Of a stretch of 64,000 bases of DNA, positions 1-9,720 are shown piece after piece. A program made the translations under genes and the position numbers. Source of the DNA: Hymenobacter nitidus (GTDB lineage Bacteria > Bacteroidota > Bacteroidia > Cytophagales > Hymenobacteraceae). Location of the stretch: NCBI RefSeq assembly GCF_020447315.1, contig NZ_JAJADQ010000003.1, forward strand, positions 124,001-188,000, given 5' to 3'. The notes under the pieces are model-generated. The model had not been told where the DNA came from. It searched no databases and saw nothing but the letters and a program-made list of their open reading frames with translations. How positions within the stretch are numbered: position 1 is the first letter of the stretch; the number at the start of each line of letters is the position of its first letter.

Positions 1-936
1 TACGCCACCTTCCTGACCAACCACGACCAGAACCGGGTGATGGATATGCTCGGCGGCAACGCGCTGCGCATGAAGCAGGCCGCCACGCTCTACCTGACCA
101 TGCCCGGCGTGCCCTTCCTCTACTACGGCGAGGAAATCGGGATGAGCGGCTCGGGCGTCGACGAGGAAAAGCGCAAGCCCATGCAGTGGACGGCCGGCCC
201 CAACGCGGGCTTCAGCACCGGCACGCCCTGGCGCGCCCCGAGCAGCAACTACCCGCAGGTCAACGTAGCCACCCAAGCTACCAATTCCTCGTCGCTGCTC
301 ACCCACTACAAGCTGCTGATTGGCCTGCGCAACACCCACGAGGCGCTGCGCAAAGGCTACCTGCTGCCCGTTACGCCCGCGGCTCCTTCGCCGGCTCCTT
401 CCCTACTGGGCTACGCCCGCGTGTACGGGCAGGAAGCCATTATTGCCCTGTCGAATCTGAGCGGCAGCGCGTCGGTCAACAACCCATCGTTGTCGCTGAG
501 CGTGTCGACCTTGCCGGCGGGCAGCTACCGCGTCCGGGAGCTGATCTTCGGCCAGACGTTTGGTGATGTGACGGTGAATGCCCAAGGTGGCATCAGCAGC
601 TGGACGCCGGCCCCGGGCGTGCTGAACCCGAACCAGACGTTGCTGCTGCACCTGGCGCCGGCCGTGCCCACGGCTACCAGCGGCTCGCAGGCCGGCTTCG
701 CGGCCCAGCTCTACCCCAACCCGGCCACTACCCAGGTACGCCTGGCGCTAAGCGGCCCCGCCACGGCCACGACCAGCGTGCAGGTCTACGATCTGCAGGG
801 CCGCCTGCTGCACACGGCCTCCTTTGCCGGCCGCCAGCACACGCTGAACACCAGCGCCTGGGCCGCGGGCATGTACTTCCTGCGGATTCAATCGGGCGCG
901 GCAGTTTCTATGCAGCGCCTGCAGGTGGCGCGCTAA
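1..936 (+). CDS. GH13 alpha-amylase family enzyme, C-terminal part, with T9SS sorting domain
   Basis: The frame is open at the left edge, so only the last 311 residues are present. It begins with FLTNHDQNRV, the conserved region IV of GH13 enzymes (Asn-His-Asp, transition-state stabiliser), followed by PFLYYGEEIGM and QWTAGPNAGFS, which are typical of alpha-amylases and alpha-glucosidases acting on alpha-1,4 glucans. Residues about 105-220 form the C-terminal beta-sandwich. From about residue 237 a T9SS type A sorting domain follows (LYPNPATT, VQVYDLQGRLL, GMYFLRI), so the enzyme should cross the outer membrane and be released or anchored at the surface. Exact substrate specificity cannot be told because the catalytic nucleophile and acid regions lie outside the window. 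Confidence 0.93.
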   Translation, partial: YATFLTNHDQNRVMDMLGGNALRMKQAATLYLTMPGVPFLYYGEEIGMSGSGVDEEKRKPMQWTAGPNAGFSTGTPWRAPSSNYPQVNVATQATNSSSLLTHYKLLIGLRNTHEALRKGYLLPVTPAAPSPAPSLLGYARVYGQEAIIALSNLSGSASVNNPSLSLSVSTLPAGSYRVRELIFGQTFGDVTVNAQGGISSWTPAPGVLNPNQTLLLHLAPAVPTATSGSQAGFAAQLYPNPATTQVRLALSGPATATTSVQVYDLQGRLLHTASFAGRQHTLNTSAWAAGMYFLRIQSGAAVSMQRLQVAR

Positions 937-1214
937 CCACGGCTGGCGGCGCGGCTCTTACTTTTCCGGGTTACTTGCCACCAGTCATGGTCGTCGCCTA
1001 GTTAGCTGGCATCAGGGAGCCCACAAAACTCAACCAACATGCCCGTGCGCTCTTTCCCGCTGATTTAACTCCGCCAGCCAGAAAGCATGCTACGCCCGTG
1101 GCTGCCGGCTTCATTCGATTTCGCCGCGTTGGCCTCAGCAGGTACGGCAAGCGCCCGATGGGATCTTCTCAACGCCACGTTGCGTTATAGGCTCGTCTGC
1201 TTTCCCGTCCGATC

Positions 1215-1670
1215 ATGACTCGTTCTACCCTGCGTGGGCTGCTCATACTCTGTAGCCTCTTTACCTTGTCTGCTGTAGTCCGCGCGCAGTCCCTTCCTGA
1301 CCAACGCTCACTGGCGGCCTTGCTCAAAGCCAGCCGCTGGCAGAAGCGGGTGCTGCTGCTTTGTGCGCCCACCGCCGACAGCCCCGCTTTGCTGCGCCAA
1401 CGGCAACTGCTGGCCGCCGACCGCGCCGGCCTGGAAGCGCGGGAGCTGCTGGTGCGCGAAATAGTGCCTGCCACCCTCTCGGCCGCCGACCGAGAGTACC
1501 TGACCCAAACGCTCCGGGTTTCCACCACCGGATTTACCGTGCTGCTGCTGGGCAAAGACGGCGGCGTCAAGCGTCGCGAAACCGAGCCCGTTGCACCTTC
1601 CTCGCTGTTTGCGACAATCGACGCCATGCCCATGCGCCAGCGGGAAATGCAGGGCAGTAAGCCGCGATAA
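1215..1670 (+). CDS. DUF4174 family secreted protein
   Basis: A 151-residue protein with an N-terminal signal peptide (hydrophobic stretch about residues 7-22, cleavage after VRAQ). The body has a thioredoxin-like rhythm without a CXXC pair, and it ends with the hallmark of DUF4174, IDAMPMRQREM, preceded by TVLLLGKDGGVKRR. Length and ending fit the family well. The function of DUF4174 is unknown; an extracytoplasmic role is inferred from the signal peptide. The gene stands alone, converging on the efflux operon to its right. The ATG start is supported by the signal peptide. Confidence 0.8.
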   Translation: MTRSTLRGLLILCSLFTLSAVVRAQSLPDQRSLAALLKASRWQKRVLLLCAPTADSPALLRQRQLLAADRAGLEARELLVREIVPATLSAADREYLTQTLRVSTTGFTVLLLGKDGGVKRRETEPVAPSSLFATIDAMPMRQREMQGSKPR

Positions 1671-1726
1671 AGCGCTCCGAAGTACTTAGCAGGCTTCTCG
1701 CCATCTGCGGTCCGGGACTTTCCCTG

Positions 1727-3244
1727 TTACTGCCAGCTTCCTCCCAGCGCCCGCACCAGCTGCACCAAGTAGCGCAGCTGCTCCCCCCGGTTCTGGGCCA
1801 CGAGCCGGGCCGCGTTCAGGCTGGTCTGGTTGGCATCCACGACTTCAAAGTAGGTGGTCAGGCCCGTGCGGTACCGCTCCTGAGTGAGGCGCACTGCCAG
1901 GCGGGAGGCACGCTGTGCCCGCTCCTGGGCCGAGAGCTGCTGCTGGCTGAAGCGGATATCGGCCAGCGCCGTCTCCACTTCCTGCATGGCGACCAGGGCC
2001 CGCTGCTGGTACTCGGCTGCCAGGGCCTGGTAGCGGGCGGCGGCTACCTGTTCGGTAGCCCGGTTGCGCCCGCCGTTGAAGATGGGAATAGACACCATGC
2101 CGCCCACATAATAAGTGTAGTTGGCGCTTACTTTGGGCAAATCGGCCAGCTCGGCACTCTGCGGGCCAATAGAGCCGTTAAAGGAGACGGTTGGCAGGCG
2201 GGCAAGCCGGGCCACATCCCCGCGGGCCTGGGCCGCGGCCAGCTCCCGCTCTGCCCGGAGCAGATCGGGGCGGCGGCTGAGCAGCGTAGCAGGCAGGGAC
2301 TGGGGAACGACCGGCACGGCAACCACCCCGGGCCGGGGCGCCAGGGCAAAGGCACTGGCTGGCTGCCCGACCACCGTGGCCAGGGCATTCTCCAGCCCGG
2401 CACGCTGGCGCTGCACGTCCAGCAGGGCCGCCTCCACCAGGGCCAGCTCACTTTCGGCCCGGCGCACGGCAATCTCATTATCGACGCCGGCCTTGAAGCG
2501 GGCCTGGGTTAAGAGCAGGCTTTGCTGGCGGTCTAGGCGCGTCGTATCGAGCACGGCCGCGTCGGCATCGAGGGCCCGCAGGCCGAAGTAATACGTGGCC
2601 GCGTCGGTGGTGAGGGTGAGCTGCACGACGCGCAGGTCGGCCTCCTGCGCCTGGGCGTCAGCCCGGGCGGCCCGTACCTCCCCGCGCAGCCGGCCCCATA
2701 CGTCGGCCTCATAGCTCACGTTCAGCGGCACATAATACTGGGTTTGCACTACGCCCCGCCGGTTGGTAGCCCCGTCGCCGAGGGCAAAGGGAATCGGCCG
2801 CAGCCCGGAAAGGCGGGTGCGGTAGGCCTGCGGATCGAGCGTAATGTCGGGCAGCCGATACGAAGTGGCAAGGCGCACGTTGGCCCGGGCTTCCTCTACC
2901 CGGGCGGCCGCCGCCCGCAAGGTCGGGCTGGCCGCCAGGGCCTGCTGCTCCAGCTTGTTTAGCTCCGGGTCCGCAAATACCTCCCACCAGGCCGGCAGGC
3001 TCGGCAGCTGCTCGGCTACCGGGGCCACCGTGGGCGTGAGCGGCTGCACAACCGGACCCGCCGCCGGGGCCGGGGCGTTTTTCCAGGCTGCCGGCACGGC
3101 TACTCCGGGCCGCTGATAGCCGGGGCCGCGGGCACAGCCCAGCAACAGCCCCGTAAGGGAACCCAGGAGTAGCAGCACCCAGCTACCCGCATTCAGATTC
3201 CGTTTCTGAATGCAGCGCCCAGAGAAGTAAGACCGTTGCTTCAT
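1727..3244 (-). CDS. RND efflux outer-membrane channel lipoprotein (TolC/OprM/NodT family)
   Basis: A 505-residue outer-membrane factor of tripartite efflux pumps. The N-terminus has a hydrophobic segment ending in a lipobox (LLLGC, about residues 33-37) followed by GYQRPGVAVPAAW, typical of NodT/OprM lipoproteins. Two repeats of the OEP domain follow, with long Ala- and Gln-rich helices and the motifs LLSRRPDLLRAERELAAA and SIPIFNGGRNRA characteristic of the family. It is the last gene of the operon; its ATG overlaps the stop of the adaptor gene by four bases (ATGA), indicating translational coupling. It should form the trimeric exit duct for the adaptor and permease encoded upstream. Confidence 0.94.
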   Translation of the reverse strand: MKQRSYFSGRCIQKRNLNAGSWVLLLLGSLTGLLLGCARGPGYQRPGVAVPAAWKNAPAPAAGPVVQPLTPTVAPVAEQLPSLPAWWEVFADPELNKLEQQALAASPTLRAAAARVEEARANVRLATSYRLPDITLDPQAYRTRLSGLRPIPFALGDGATNRRGVVQTQYYVPLNVSYEADVWGRLRGEVRAARADAQAQEADLRVVQLTLTTDAATYYFGLRALDADAAVLDTTRLDRQQSLLLTQARFKAGVDNEIAVRRAESELALVEAALLDVQRQRAGLENALATVVGQPASAFALAPRPGVVAVPVVPQSLPATLLSRRPDLLRAERELAAAQARGDVARLARLPTVSFNGSIGPQSAELADLPKVSANYTYYVGGMVSIPIFNGGRNRATEQVAAARYQALAAEYQQRALVAMQEVETALADIRFSQQQLSAQERAQRASRLAVRLTQERYRTGLTTYFEVVDANQTSLNAARLVAQNRGEQLRYLVQLVRALGGSWQ

Positions 3245-4866
3245 GGTTTCGCCGCTGGTTTTTGGGCCTCTTCTGCCGACTCCGCGGGCTTGGCCTCAGC
3301 CCCGGCCGGCTTACGGGCTTTGTCGACGGGCAGGGACACCCGGGGCCGGTCCGGGTCGTAGAGTGGCTCGGGGCCTTTGGGTTGATCTTTGCCCTTGCCT
3401 TTTTTCTCGTCCTTACCCGACTTGGCCTGCCGTACTTCCACGGCCAGGCCGTCGCGCAGGGCTTCGCTCGGGTTGATAACCAGCAGCTCCCCTCCTTTCA
3501 GACCTTTGGTCACTTCCACCTGGTCGCCAAAATCCCGGCCTGGCTCGATGGTCTGGAAATACACCTTCTTATTGCGCACCACCACCACCTTGGACTCCAG
3601 CCCGCTCGGTACCAGGGCGTTGGCGGAGATAATGACGCTGGGTGCCGTTTGCGGCAGCTGAAACCGGACCAGGGCGAAAATCCCGGGCTTGAGCTCATCC
3701 CTGGGGTTGGGTATTTTGACCTCCGTCAGCAGCGTGCGGGTGTCGGCGGCCAGAGCCCCGGAGCTGCGGGAAACGCGGCCGGGAAAAGGCCGGTCCGGAA
3801 ACTCCGGGACGATAAACTCGGCCGTCAGACCGGGCCTGATGCTGGGCACAAAGTTCTGCGGCACGTTAACAAAGGCGCGCAGCGTGTCGGTTTGCTCCAG
3901 CTTGAAGAGCTGGCTACCCTCGGCGTTGCTGGTCGAGACCAGCGCCCCTACCTCCACGGCCCGCTCGGTAACGATGCCGCTGAACGGGGCCGTGACGCGC
4001 CGGAAGCTGCGTTGGGCCAGCAGCTGGTTGAGAATGGCCCGCTGGGCTTCGTATTGGGCCCGGCCCTGGTCCAGCTCCTGCCGGGAAATGGCGCCGGGCA
4101 GCTCAATGCTGCGCAGGCGGTTGTAGCTGCTGCGGGCCAGTTCCTGGTTGGCACGGGCTTCCGTTACGCGCTGGTCCAGCTCGGGCGTGGCAATCAAGGC
4201 CAGTAGCTGACCCTTATTCACCCGGGCGCCGATGTCGGTGTACCAGGCTTCTACGTAGCCGTCGGTGCGGGCAAAGAGGAAGGTTTCCCGGTTCGAGCGG
4301 GTGTTGGCCGGCAGCTCCACGCGGGTGGTATCGGGCCCTTTCCGGGCGGGCAGCACCTGCACCACGGGCTTGGCAATGAGTACGGCCCCGGCCGCCTTTT
4401 TCCGAGCCCGCGCTTTCTGAATACGCGGGATGATGCCGACCAGCAGCAGCACCACGAAGAAGCCCCCGATACCGAGCAGAATCAGCCGTAAGCGCCGTTT
4501 GCTCCGCGGCTTTTTGGCCCCGTCCTCTTGGGGCGCTCCTGCCTGTTCCGCAGCCTTTTCGGGAGCTTCTGGCTCGTCTGGGGCCTCCGACGCGGCCTTT
4601 TTTGCCGGCGCATCCTGGGCAGGCGCATCCTCTTCCCCGGCCGGCTTGTCATCGTGCTCCCCAAAGCGCATGTGGTCCCTGATGGCCTGCTCGGGCTGAT
4701 TGTGGTTCACATCGTCAGCCGGCTTTTTGGGCGGGTCTTTCTCTTCCGCCGGCCGATTTTCGGCTGGCGCATCACGGCCGACGGCCCCCTTTGGCCCAGC
4801 AGCGTCATTCTCTTCCGGCTCGGTGGCAACAGGTTTATCAGTCTTATCAGGAGGCAAGTCAGGCAT
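3241..4866 (-). CDS. RND efflux periplasmic adaptor (HlyD/MFP family) with long acidic N-terminal extension
   Basis: A 541-residue membrane-fusion protein joining the RND pump to the outer-membrane channel. The ATG at 4866 (MPDLPPDK) is chosen because it starts 43 bases after the permease stop; longer versions would run into the permease gene. Residues 1-125 are an unusually long Pro/Ala/Glu/Asp-rich, apparently disordered segment, followed by one membrane anchor (about 127-147, ILLGIGGFFVVLLLVGII). The usual adaptor core comes next: barrel-sandwich hybrid half-motif (ARVNKGQLLALIATPELD), a coiled-coil hairpin (ITREL-like ISRQELDQG), the second lipoyl half (VTAPFSGIVTERAVEVGALV), then beta-barrel and membrane-proximal domains. 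The C-terminal tail is Lys/Pro-rich. Most family members lack such an extension, which would lie in the cytoplasm. Confidence 0.92.
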   Translation of the reverse strand: MPDLPPDKTDKPVATEPEENDAAGPKGAVGRDAPAENRPAEEKDPPKKPADDVNHNQPEQAIRDHMRFGEHDDKPAGEEDAPAQDAPAKKAASEAPDEPEAPEKAAEQAGAPQEDGAKKPRSKRRLRLILLGIGGFFVVLLLVGIIPRIQKARARKKAAGAVLIAKPVVQVLPARKGPDTTRVELPANTRSNRETFLFARTDGYVEAWYTDIGARVNKGQLLALIATPELDQRVTEARANQELARSSYNRLRSIELPGAISRQELDQGRAQYEAQRAILNQLLAQRSFRRVTAPFSGIVTERAVEVGALVSTSNAEGSQLFKLEQTDTLRAFVNVPQNFVPSIRPGLTAEFIVPEFPDRPFPGRVSRSSGALAADTRTLLTEVKIPNPRDELKPGIFALVRFQLPQTAPSVIISANALVPSGLESKVVVVRNKKVYFQTIEPGRDFGDQVEVTKGLKGGELLVINPSEALRDGLAVEVRQAKSGKDEKKGKGKDQPKGPEPLYDPDRPRVSLPVDKARKPAGAEAKPAESAEEAQKPAAKP

Positions 4867-4909
4867 AGGAAAACAGCACGATGGATGAGCGTCAGTAATG
4901 GAGGTAGGA

Positions 4910-7900
4910 TCAGGCGGCCACCCGCGCGGCAGAGTGCTTCGCGGGGGCTTTTTTCTTGAGCAGACTATACATAACGGGCACCAGCAGCAGGGTGGTGAAG
5001 GTGGCCAGCAGCAGTCCGCCAATCACGGCGCGGGCCAGCGGGGCGTTCTGCTCCCCGCCTTCGCCCAGGGCCAGCGACATGGGCAGCAGGCCGATAATGG
5101 CGGCCAGGGCCGTCATCAGCACGGGCCGCAGGCGGGTGAAGCCGGCGTCCAGAGCCGCATCCAGCGGGCTCAGGTCGGGGTCGGCCTCCAGCCGCTCGTT
5201 GGCGAAGCTTACGACCAGAATGCTGTTGGCCGTGGCAATACCGATGCACATGATGGCCCCCATCAGCGACGGCACGCTAAACGTGGTCTGGGTCACGAAC
5301 AGCATCCAGAGCATGCCGGATAAGGCCCCGGGCAAAGCCATGATGATAATAAAGGGCGTCAGCCAGCTTTGGAAGTTGACGACCATCAGCAGGTAGAGCA
5401 GCACGATGGCGCCCACCAGCCCCAGACCCAGCCCCAGAAACGAGGTGCGCATGCTTTCTACCTGCCCCCGAATCTCAATTTCGCTGCCCTCGGGTAAGTT
5501 CTGCTCCAGGGACTTGACAATGTCGCGGATGTCGCTACTTACCCCGCCCAGGTCGCGGCCTTCCACGCTGGCGTAGATGTCGAGCACGCGCTGAATGTCG
5601 TAGTCGCTGACTACGGCCGTGGCCTGCTCCCGGCGGGTGGTGGTGAAGTTGCCCAGCAGCTGGGCCTGCTCCTGGGTGGGGCCGGTAATGCCAATGTTCC
5701 GCACCGCGTCGAGCGTCGAGAGCTGTTTGGGCGGGGTTTGCACGGCCACGGTGTAGTTCACGCCCGACTCGGGGTTGAGCCACTGGTTGGGGTCGGTCTG
5801 GGTGCTGGAACTTAGGTTGACCAGCACGTTGTCGGCCACGTCGGTCTGGGAAAGGCCGGCCTGCTGGGCCCGCACCCGGTCCACGTCCAGGCGCAGCTGC
5901 GGGGTTTTGGTCTGAAACACGAAGGCGTCGACCACGCCCGGCACGGCCGCAATCTTGGCCTGCAGGCGGCGGGCCAGCTTTTCGTTGTCCTCCACCGAGC
6001 GGCCACTGATCTGCACGTCGATGGGGGCCGGCAGGCCAAAGTTCAGAGTCTGGTTGACGATGTCGGCGGGCTGGAAGAAGATTTCTAGGTCGGGATACTC
6101 CTGCTTGATGCGGCGGCGGATTTCGGTGATGTACTCCTGGCTGGGGCCGTGCTCTTCCTTGAGGGCGACCAGGATTTCACCGTCGCCGGGGCCGATAACG
6201 GGGTTGTCGCTCAGCAGCAGGTTGATGGGAATGTTGGGCAGGCCGATGTTGGACAAGACCAAATCCAGCTCCTCGGCCGGCACCACCTGCCGGATGAGCT
6301 GCTCCACCTGCCGGAAGCGCCGCTCGGTTTCCTCCAGCCGGGTGCCGGTGGCCGTGCGCACGTGCAGGCGAATCTGGCCCGCATCGACCTTGGGGAAAAA
6401 GTCCTGGCCGATAAACGGATACAGGCAGCCCGATACCACAAACAGCCCGGCAAAGCAGCTCACCACCAGCTTGCGGTGGGCCAGCGACCAGCGCAGCGTA
6501 TCGCCGTAGGCGTCGCGCAGGCGGTTGAAGCGCTTCTCGAAAGCCACGTGGATGCGCCAGATCCAGCCTTTCTCGATGTCCTCGGCCGCTTTTTTCTCTT
6601 CTTCGCTCAAAGGCGCTTCCTCGGCTTCCTCAGCCGGTGTGGCCCGGGAAGCTTCCTTATCCAGCTCGGCGGCCCGCAGCTGCTGCAAGCCTTTTTCGGC
6701 TTCGCTCACCGGCTGCCCGTCCCGGATTTCCTCGCTGGGCACCCGCTCGGGGCCCTGCCGGTGGAAGATGGGCAGCTCCTTGCGCATAAACTGCATAGCC
6801 ATCGTCGGCAGCAGCGTGCGCGAGAGAAAGTAGGACACGAACAGCACGATGATAACCGTCAGGGCCAGTGGGGTAAAAATATCGGCGGCCACGCCCTGCA
6901 GAAAGAACACCGGCACAAACACGATAGCCAAGCCCATGGTAGAGACCAGCGCGGGCAGGGCCACTTCGCTGGCGCTGTCGAGAATGGATTTTTTGACGCC
7001 CTTACCCATGGCCATATTGCGGTGCAGGTTCTCCACTTCCACCGTTGCGTCGTCCACCAGGTTGCCGATGCTCATGGCCAGCCCGCTCAGGGTCATGATG
7101 TTGAGCGTCTGCCCGCAGAGGTGCAGAATGATGATGGTCAGCAGCGCGGCCAGCGGAATAGACACCGTAATCATGCCCGTGGAGCGCCAGGAGCCCAGAA
7201 ACAGCAGGATCATCAGCCCAGTCAGCACGGCCGCCGTTACGCCTTCGATAATCACCCCGGAAATGGCGGAGCGCACGAAAAACGACTGGTCGAAGAGCAG
7301 CTTCACATCCAGGCCCGGTGGGGCCGTGCCGATAACGCGGGGCAGTTCCTCCTTGATGCCCTCAATCACATCCAGGGTGCTGGCCAGGCCGCTTTTCAGG
7401 ATGGGAATGACGGCCGTGCGCTTGCCGTCCTGCCGCACGATGTTGTTTTGCACGGCCGAGCCCTCGTGCACGAAGGCCACGTCGCGAATGTAGACCGGCA
7501 CCCCGTTCACGGTTTTGATGGGTAAATCGTTGAGCGTGCCGATCATTTCGGGGCTGCTGTTGAGGCGCACATCATACTCCCGGTCCCCGATTTTTGCCAC
7601 GCCGGCGGGTAGAATCACGTTTTGGTTAATCAGGGTATTGACCACGTCGTTGCCCGACAAGCCCTTGCCGGCCAGCGCGTTGGGGTTGAGGTCCACCATG
7701 ATCTGCTTGCGCCGGCCGCCGTTGGGCACCAGCAGGGAAGCGCCCTTCACGACGGCCAGTCCGGGCCGGATAAAAGAGCTGCTCGCGTCGTAGAGGTCCG
7801 ACTCACCCAAGGACTCCGAACTGAGGCTGGCCTGGGCAATGGGCACGTTGGAGGCCGAATACCGGATGATCAGCGGGGCGCCGATACCCTGGGGCAGGCC

Positions 7901-8254
7901 GCGCAGGATGGTGGCCGTGACGGCTGTGAGCTGGGCCACGCCAGCCTCGGGGTCGGTGCCGGGCTGGAAAAATACCTTGATCAGGCCCACGCCCTTGATG
8001 GAGCGTGACTCCAGGTGCTCGATGTTGTTGACCGTGGTGGTATAGATGCGCTGGTTGACGTTGAGCACACGCTTGTTCATCTCCTCGGCGCTCATGCCCT
8101 CGTAGCGCCACACCACGCCCACCACCGGAATATTGACCTCGGGGAAGATGTCCACGGCCATGCGCAGGATGGTGGCCACGCCCGCCGCCAGAATGAGCAG
8201 GGCCATTACGATAAAAGTATACGGACGCGCAAGGGCAATTCGGACTATCCACAT
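4910..8254 (-). CDS. RND efflux permease (AcrB/HAE-like)
   Basis: The 1114-residue inner-membrane pump of the operon, first to be transcribed. The start region (RIALARPYTFIVMALLILAAGVATI) is the standard RND TM1. TM4 holds the proton-relay pair Asp401-Asp402 in GNLVDDATVEVEN, as in drug-type (HAE) rather than metal-type pumps. In TM10 the motif reads GIATANSIL, so the Lys of AcrB (K940, GLSAKNAIL) is Ala about residue 1009; this may mark a distinct subfamily. Between about residues 488 and 565, in the cytoplasmic loop joining the two halves, lies a highly charged Glu/Ala/Lys insert. The pump should expel hydrophobic or amphiphilic compounds; its substrate cannot be deduced. Confidence 0.94.
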   Translation of the reverse strand: MWIVRIALARPYTFIVMALLILAAGVATILRMAVDIFPEVNIPVVGVVWRYEGMSAEEMNKRVLNVNQRIYTTTVNNIEHLESRSIKGVGLIKVFFQPGTDPEAGVAQLTAVTATILRGLPQGIGAPLIIRYSASNVPIAQASLSSESLGESDLYDASSSFIRPGLAVVKGASLLVPNGGRRKQIMVDLNPNALAGKGLSGNDVVNTLINQNVILPAGVAKIGDREYDVRLNSSPEMIGTLNDLPIKTVNGVPVYIRDVAFVHEGSAVQNNIVRQDGKRTAVIPILKSGLASTLDVIEGIKEELPRVIGTAPPGLDVKLLFDQSFFVRSAISGVIIEGVTAAVLTGLMILLFLGSWRSTGMITVSIPLAALLTIIILHLCGQTLNIMTLSGLAMSIGNLVDDATVEVENLHRNMAMGKGVKKSILDSASEVALPALVSTMGLAIVFVPVFFLQGVAADIFTPLALTVIIVLFVSYFLSRTLLPTMAMQFMRKELPIFHRQGPERVPSEEIRDGQPVSEAEKGLQQLRAAELDKEASRATPAEEAEEAPLSEEEKKAAEDIEKGWIWRIHVAFEKRFNRLRDAYGDTLRWSLAHRKLVVSCFAGLFVVSGCLYPFIGQDFFPKVDAGQIRLHVRTATGTRLEETERRFRQVEQLIRQVVPAEELDLVLSNIGLPNIPINLLLSDNPVIGPGDGEILVALKEEHGPSQEYITEIRRRIKQEYPDLEIFFQPADIVNQTLNFGLPAPIDVQISGRSVEDNEKLARRLQAKIAAVPGVVDAFVFQTKTPQLRLDVDRVRAQQAGLSQTDVADNVLVNLSSSTQTDPNQWLNPESGVNYTVAVQTPPKQLSTLDAVRNIGITGPTQEQAQLLGNFTTTRREQATAVVSDYDIQRVLDIYASVEGRDLGGVSSDIRDIVKSLEQNLPEGSEIEIRGQVESMRTSFLGLGLGLVGAIVLLYLLMVVNFQSWLTPFIIIMALPGALSGMLWMLFVTQTTFSVPSLMGAIMCIGIATANSILVVSFANERLEADPDLSPLDAALDAGFTRLRPVLMTALAAIIGLLPMSLALGEGGEQNAPLARAVIGGLLLATFTTLLLVPVMYSLLKKKAPAKHSAARVAA

Positions 8255-8700
8255 ATTCTCTTCGGCGGCGGTAGGTAGTAACGCTAGTGTTCCAAGTTCT
8301 TACGGGGAGCGGCGGGTTTACGCCGAACGCCTTCTATGGGTGGGCATAACTCTTAAATCCAGATTTATACCTGCTTGTTTACAATCACCCCGATAAAATC
8401 ATGGCTGGCTGCAAGCAATGGCGTCACATATTCAGGCGTGGCGGTGGTCGCGCAGCAACGCCACGATGCGACTCCATGCCAGTGCAGCAGTGCTGTCCGG
8501 CAACTGTTCCGCTGCCGCGGGCTCTACTGCTTGCTGCCTTACGCGCATGGCCATTCTTTAGCGGAGTACTCCACCTACCTTGGCCGATACGCTTGTTTTA
8601 CAATCGCACACGACCTCTTGCATGCTAGCGGTTGTGCTTCCAGAGCACGGCACAATAGCCCGGTTTGTCGACCCAGCACTGTCGAGTGCGTATACCGGTT
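8255..8700. other. Divergent intergenic region, no gene
   Basis: This 446-base gap separates the leftward efflux operon from the rightward gene at 8701, so it should hold both promoters. On the minus strand about 110 bases before the permease start, an AT-richer stretch contains TAAATCTG, one mismatch from the Bacteroidota -7 box TAnnTTTG, but no convincing -33 partner. I see no regulator-binding palindrome and no adjacent regulator gene. Confidence 0.4.
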
Positions 8701-9720
8701 ATGCTTCGCCGTTTTCTTCTCGACCCCGACCGTAGCGGCCTGTTCTACCTGCTGCTCTTTATTGCCCTTATTGCCGCCGCGCTCTTCGTCGACCATGCCT
8801 TTGACGCGCACTACTCCGTTATTGGCAGCGTGGCCTCCTTCCTGGGCCTGTTCACGGCGTTTCAGAGCTGGAAAGCGGCCCACGAGGCCTCGCGCAATGC
8901 CGATCAGGCCCTGGCCCAGATGCAGCAGGTAACCCGCGAAACCCAGGCCCTGGCCCAGTCCAACCATCTGATTGATCAGCAAATCCGGCTGGCTGTCACC
9001 ACGATCAGCGACGCCACGCGCGAGCTGCACAAGGGCTACCAGCCGGTGCTGGCCGAGGTGGCCGAGTTCCTGGAAAAAGCGGCCGGCAGCGAGTACATGG
9101 CTATTATGACGGACACGGCTGCCATTGGCAAGTTGTTCCTGGGCTGCCAGCCCCAACAGCCCCACCGCGACCTGCACGCCCTCACCGACCGCATCCACGA
9201 GCTGCTGCTGGATCGGGTGCGCGACGCGCGCGAGTTTTACCTGGCATCCCTGGCGGCCGAAGACCAGCCCGGCTGCTTTCCCCCGGCTGGGGAAGCCAAT
9301 AGCCTGTTTACCCATTTTGCCCAGCCCGTGTGGCAGCACCTGCGGCCCGGCGAGCCCCTGCCCGAGCCAGACTGGGACAAGCACCGCCGCCTCCACGGGG
9401 CCACACTGCGCCAAGTGCAGGACACCTTTGAGCTGTTTTCGGAGCATGCGGCGCAAAAAGCCGCGGGGATAGGCCCACTATTGCCTCTGTCGGTGCTGCC
9501 GCTGCAGCTTTTTCTGCGCGTGGATGTGGACGCGCCGGAGCCTTTCCGGGCCCTGGTCATCTTTGTGGGTCAGTACAATCTCAACCGCCTTTCCGAGGCC
9601 CGGGCCATGCACACAGCCGACCCAGAGCTGGTCCGCACATTTCTGAGCATGTTTGAGTCCATTGCCGGGCTCGATGGCCATGCCGGCTACCAGCAGCTGC
9701 GCCAGCAGTGGCCGTTGTAA
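8701..9720 (+). CDS. Membrane protein of unknown function with coiled coil
   Basis: A 339-residue protein that I do not recognise. The ATG at 8701 is preferred over a TTG 36 bases upstream because it directly precedes a normal membrane-protein start. Two hydrophobic helices (about 14-32, FYLLLFIALIAAALFV; about 40-58, SVIGSVASFLGLFTAF) form a hairpin anchor. An Ala/Gln-rich predicted coiled coil follows (about 60-105) and then a soluble domain of some 230 residues rich in His, Leu and Glu. The C-terminal part (PFRALVIFVGQYNLNRL then DPELVRTFLSMFESI) faintly recalls regulatory domains that end with a helix after a DPELV motif, but I cannot assign it. A terminator follows at 9934. It is a single-gene unit. 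Confidence 0.75.
   Translation: MLRRFLLDPDRSGLFYLLLFIALIAAALFVDHAFDAHYSVIGSVASFLGLFTAFQSWKAAHEASRNADQALAQMQQVTRETQALAQSNHLIDQQIRLAVTTISDATRELHKGYQPVLAEVAEFLEKAAGSEYMAIMTDTAAIGKLFLGCQPQQPHRDLHALTDRIHELLLDRVRDAREFYLASLAAEDQPGCFPPAGEANSLFTHFAQPVWQHLRPGEPLPEPDWDKHRRLHGATLRQVQDTFELFSEHAAQKAAGIGPLLPLSVLPLQLFLRVDVDAPEPFRALVIFVGQYNLNRLSEARAMHTADPELVRTFLSMFESIAGLDGHAGYQQLRQQWPL

Noticed and set aside
6149..7525. Plus-strand frame of 458 codons opposite the RND permease
   Set aside because: It is antisense to conserved RND motifs and no protein family is recognisable.
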